From positions 91,863 through 155,862 of the forward strand of contig JAFRKI010000002.1 in the NCBI GenBank assembly GCA_017431825.1: a stretch of 64,000 nucleotides of DNA, read 5' to 3'. This DNA comes from Erysipelotrichaceae bacterium (lineage in GTDB: Bacteria > Bacillota_I > Bacilli_A > Erysipelotrichales > Erysipelotrichaceae). Below the pieces are notes generated by a model. It saw only the letters and a program-made list of their open reading frames with translations. It was not told the origin of the DNA and made no database searches. The translations under genes were made by a program, and so were the position numbers. Below are positions 61,671 through 64,000 of the stretch, piece by piece (the first letter of the stretch is position 1; every line of letters starts with the position of its first letter).

Positions 61671-64000
61671 TTATTTCTTTTTCGTATTCCTTTTGACCGT
61701 TCTTTTGGGTTTTTCGTTCTTATCCTTCTTTTCTTCCTCTTTTTCCAGGGGCTGAAGATCGGCCATGGTCTTTCTTTTGTTGGTTTCTAAAGAAGAAACG
61801 GTAAGGTTCGGGAACGGTACGTTGATGTCATATTTATAGAATATCTCGAGGACACATCTGTTGAGGTAACGCTTGACGGATTCGATATCCTTTTCGTTAC
61901 ACTTGCAGATTATCAGCAGCTGGACACCGCTTTCTCCCAGTCCCAGTACTCCCAGGAATATCGGATCGCTGAGCACCAGAGGGTTCTTTTCCCTGGTCTT
62001 TGGAAGCTCTCTTCTTAATACTTCTTCGACATAGTTAATATCCTGACCGTATTCGATGGAAGGTATACATACCGCAAAGGAAGCTTCCTTGGTCATGTTC
62101 AGGACGCCGGAGATCTCGGAGTTGTTGTAGATCTTGATGTTGCCGACGTTGTTCATGATCTTGGTCGTTCTAAGACCGATATCCATTACGGTACCCCTGT
62201 AATCGTTTATGGTAACGATATCACCTACCCTGAATTCGCCTTCAAAGACGATAAAGATGCCTGCCAGGATATCCTTGATAAGGCTTTGTGCACCAAGGCC
62301 TATGATCAGCGACAGTACTCCGGCTGAAGCCAACAGATTGCCCGGATCCATGCCCACAAGATAGAGGCAGTAGAAGATGGCACCGATGGTGCCGCCGTAC
62401 TTGACGACGGAAAGAAGCAGATGGGCAATGGTCTCTCCTCTTGCACCCAGGAGCGACGAAGTGATCCTGGCCGGTATCCTGAATAAGGAAATGAGGATAA
62501 ACGTACAGATCATTACGATGACGCAGGCGCTTAATGCGAAGATATTCATGCCCCTGTCCCAGTTGCCGCTGATGATGTACTGGATGATCGAGCCTTCCTC
62601 GAAGTATCTGTTGACACCGGCAATGACGATGATCACATAAAGCATCAGCAGGCCCAGCACGATGCTCAGCATCAGCATCAGTTTCTGTTCCGGGTTCTTT
62701 TCCGACCACGGTATCCTCCGGTTATCCCAGCGCGCGGCCGCTTTTACGGTCGAAGCCGTTCTTCCTGAAGGAAGGATCACATTGAAGATGGCCGAATCGA
62801 GAGCGTTATTCGTATCGGTCTCACTCATCGACTGATAAAGCGATTCCTCTTCTTCGGTCGTGATGGTTATCGTACCGGAAAGGATCAGTATCAGGATGAA
62901 ACTGGTCAGCGACGTCACGACGGATATATTCGTACGGGTCGAATACATCGTCGATGTCGGAATGGCCGTACCGATGAAGTAATCGTCGATGTAACGGTAA
63001 TACTGGAAATAATTCACGCCGTTTACGAAGTTGAAACCGTAATAATCGAGGCCCGAGAAAGCCTTGTAGGAGATCCCCAGTTCCTTAGCAGGAATGCCGA
63101 TGCTGGCTTCATTAGGCGAATAGACACACAGATGTTCAGGACTGTTGTCGAACAGGACGATGAAGCCTCCTCCCAGGATATCCGAAGAAAGGATCTTGCC
63201 GACATCGGTCGATGCCATGAGCTTGGATGAAAGCTCCTTGTCCAGTCCTATCTGCAGCATCGATTTGTGAGACGTTATCTTATATGGGCTGCTGCCCTTC
63301 TTGTAATCCGAACTTGATACATAGACGGTATTGCCTTCAGCATCCTTTGTCGTATAGTAATGGAATACCACACCGATATACTGGCTGGTCTCGCCCAGAT
63401 CATCGGTCTGAAGATCCTGGATATAAAAGTCTTTCTGACCAGTCAGAAGATCCAGGAATTCATAGGACTGATCACCCGGTTTATGGGATATGGAGAAGAA
63501 ACGGTTGTCCGTATTGGTCGCTATCGTATGTCCGTCTTCGTCGAAGACGTAGATCGAATTGATGTCATTGCCGTCGCATATCGCCTGCAGGATCTCGTTG
63601 TTAGCAACGGCCTTAAGCCTGTTGCCTTCATTATCGAGCACGTACTGCTTACCGTCGTTCTCGTCAAAGTAGGAATAGTATAGTTCGCTTTCCGTGTTCA
63701 GGATCTGCGGATCTTCTTCCAGGATATAGGCTATGAGCCTGGCCTTGGCAAGGAAACGGTTGTCATAGTAGTTCTGGATCACTTCCCGGTTTTTATTGCT
63801 TTCGTTGTATCTGACGGTTATCTCTTCAAGAGCCAGCTTGGAATTGGTTATGCTTTCGGATATCTCCAGCAGGGTCTGCGTATAGAAGGTAATGCCGTAT
63901 ATCAGGAATACTCCGGCAACGGTCAGCGGGAAGACCTTCTTGAATATCGAAATATCAAAGATGATGACGTTTTCATTTCTGTTGACAAAGAACTTCTTTT
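61671..64000 (-). CDS. Sensor-coupled MscS-type mechanosensitive channel (5' end outside the window)
   Basis: The frame stays open to the window edge, so about 775 residues are visible and the start is missing; GTG at 63782 is internal. Order: a membrane span (about VFPLTVAGVFLIYGITFYTQ near 63900), an outside Cache-like double sensor of about 250 residues (IYVFDEDGHTIATN, GQKDFYIQDL, YFIGTAIPTSTM), a second span, a cytoplasmic linker, two to four spans, then the MscS domain (GLGAQSLIKDILAGIFIVFE, GDIVTINDYRGTVMDIGLR). The tail is rich in Lys and Glu. A channel gated or tuned by an outside ligand is inferred. Confidence 0.85.
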   Translation of the reverse strand, partial: KKFFVNRNENVIIFDISIFKKVFPLTVAGVFLIYGITFYTQTLLEISESITNSKLALEEITVRYNESNKNREVIQNYYDNRFLAKARLIAYILEEDPQILNTESELYYSYFDENDGKQYVLDNEGNRLKAVANNEILQAICDGNDINSIYVFDEDGHTIATNTDNRFFSISHKPGDQSYEFLDLLTGQKDFYIQDLQTDDLGETSQYIGVVFHYYTTKDAEGNTVYVSSSDYKKGSSPYKITSHKSMLQIGLDKELSSKLMASTDVGKILSSDILGGGFIVLFDNSPEHLCVYSPNEASIGIPAKELGISYKAFSGLDYYGFNFVNGVNYFQYYRYIDDYFIGTAIPTSTMYSTRTNISVVTSLTSFILILILSGTITITTEEEESLYQSMSETDTNNALDSAIFNVILPSGRTASTVKAAARWDNRRIPWSEKNPEQKLMLMLSIVLGLLMLYVIIVIAGVNRYFEEGSIIQYIISGNWDRGMNIFALSACVIVMICTFILISLFRIPARITSSLLGARGETIAHLLLSVVKYGGTIGAIFYCLYLVGMDPGNLLASAGVLSLIIGLGAQSLIKDILAGIFIVFEGEFRVGDIVTINDYRGTVMDIGLRTTKIMNNVGNIKIYNNSEISGVLNMTKEASFAVCIPSIEYGQDINYVEEVLRRELPKTREKNPLVLSDPIFLGVLGLGESGVQLLIICKCNEKDIESVKRYLNRCVLEIFYKYDINVPFPNLTVSSLETNKRKTMADLQPLEKEEEKKDKNEKPKRTVKRNTKKK

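Noticed and set aside
63782..63782. GTG at 63782 as the start of the MscS-like protein
   Set aside because: The frame is open upstream to the window edge and encodes a further membrane span, so the true start lies beyond 64000.
1..64000. CRISPR arrays, insertion sequences, toxin-antitoxin or defence clusters
   Set aside because: No regularly spaced repeats, transposase motifs or known defence families were seen in any gene read here.

Overview
The window reads as a chromosomal segment of a low-to-moderate GC Bacillota (Firmicutes). The protein sequences and gene order (ireB-DUF1292-mltG-udk-greA, comEA-comEC-holA, nusB-xseA-xseB-ispA-dxs-recN-xerD-deoB, infC-rpmI-rplT, T-box leaders on alaS and trpS) fit a host-associated Erysipelotrichia-type bacterium. 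This placement is inference from familiarity with the families; no search was run. All three stop codons are used at ordinary gene ends. I see no prophage, insertion sequence, CRISPR array or classical defence island. It is a densely packed housekeeping region with a carbohydrate-regulated transporter at the right end.

Layout. 1-8730 (+): uracil permease; rsmE-mtaB-degenerate murE paralogue; rpsU; phoH; rdgB-DUF1461-trmL; a small gene interrupted by an in-frame TAG; a YfcE-type phosphodiesterase. 8740-10110: structured leader, infC (non-canonical AUA start)-rpmI-rplT, then tRNA-Glu(CUC). 10260-12000: an unrecognised gene and a tandem flavodoxin-like protein with a cysteine cluster. 12035-13486 (-): gltX. 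13580-16960 (+): TSCPD protein, lspA, rluD, rhomboid protease, dCMP deaminase. 16958-17530 (-): DUF5662-like protein. 17568-25848 (+): nusB-xseA-xseB-ispA-dxs-recN-xerD-deoB. 25849-26200 is non-coding and structured. 26205-47593 (-): HU; smc-ftsY-ylxM-ackA-nrnA; comEA-comEC-holA-U32; greA; ireB-DUF1292-mltG-udk; T-box-alaS; spx-mnmA-recD2. 47640-48803 (+): T-box-trpS. 48820-55726 (-): cvpA-mutS2-uvrC-small membrane protein-rmuC-yitT-small membrane protein. 55782-56627 (+): rnhC. 56664-61551 (-): a three-gene ABC importer under a perfect cre (CcpA) site. 61671-64000 (-): a 5'-truncated sensor-MscS channel.

Genes work together as translation and tRNA modification (rsmE, mtaB, trmL, mnmA, rluD, infC, rpmI, rplT, rpsU, gltX, alaS, trpS), DNA repair and chromosome maintenance (recN, xseAB, xerD, uvrC, mutS2, recD2, rnhC, smc, HU, holA), isoprenoid precursor synthesis (dxs, ispA), competence (comEA, comEC, a comEB-like deaminase) and envelope functions (lspA, mltG, rhomboid, the regulator IreB).

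The most notable signals are: (1) a recurrent promoter arrangement in which a TATAAT-like -10 ends exactly 6 nt before the ATG with no Shine-Dalgarno sequence, seen at nine genes, implying widespread leaderless mRNAs; (2) a MurE-family protein that has lost its P-loop lysine and other catalytic motifs; (3) a perfect cre site on the -10 of an Fbp/Afu-type importer whose ATPase carries an extra helical insertion; (4) an Spx-like protein with an extra C-terminal cysteine cluster heading the mnmA operon; (5) a Cache-like sensor fused to an MscS channel; (6) loss of ruvX from its usual place between ireB and DUF1292.
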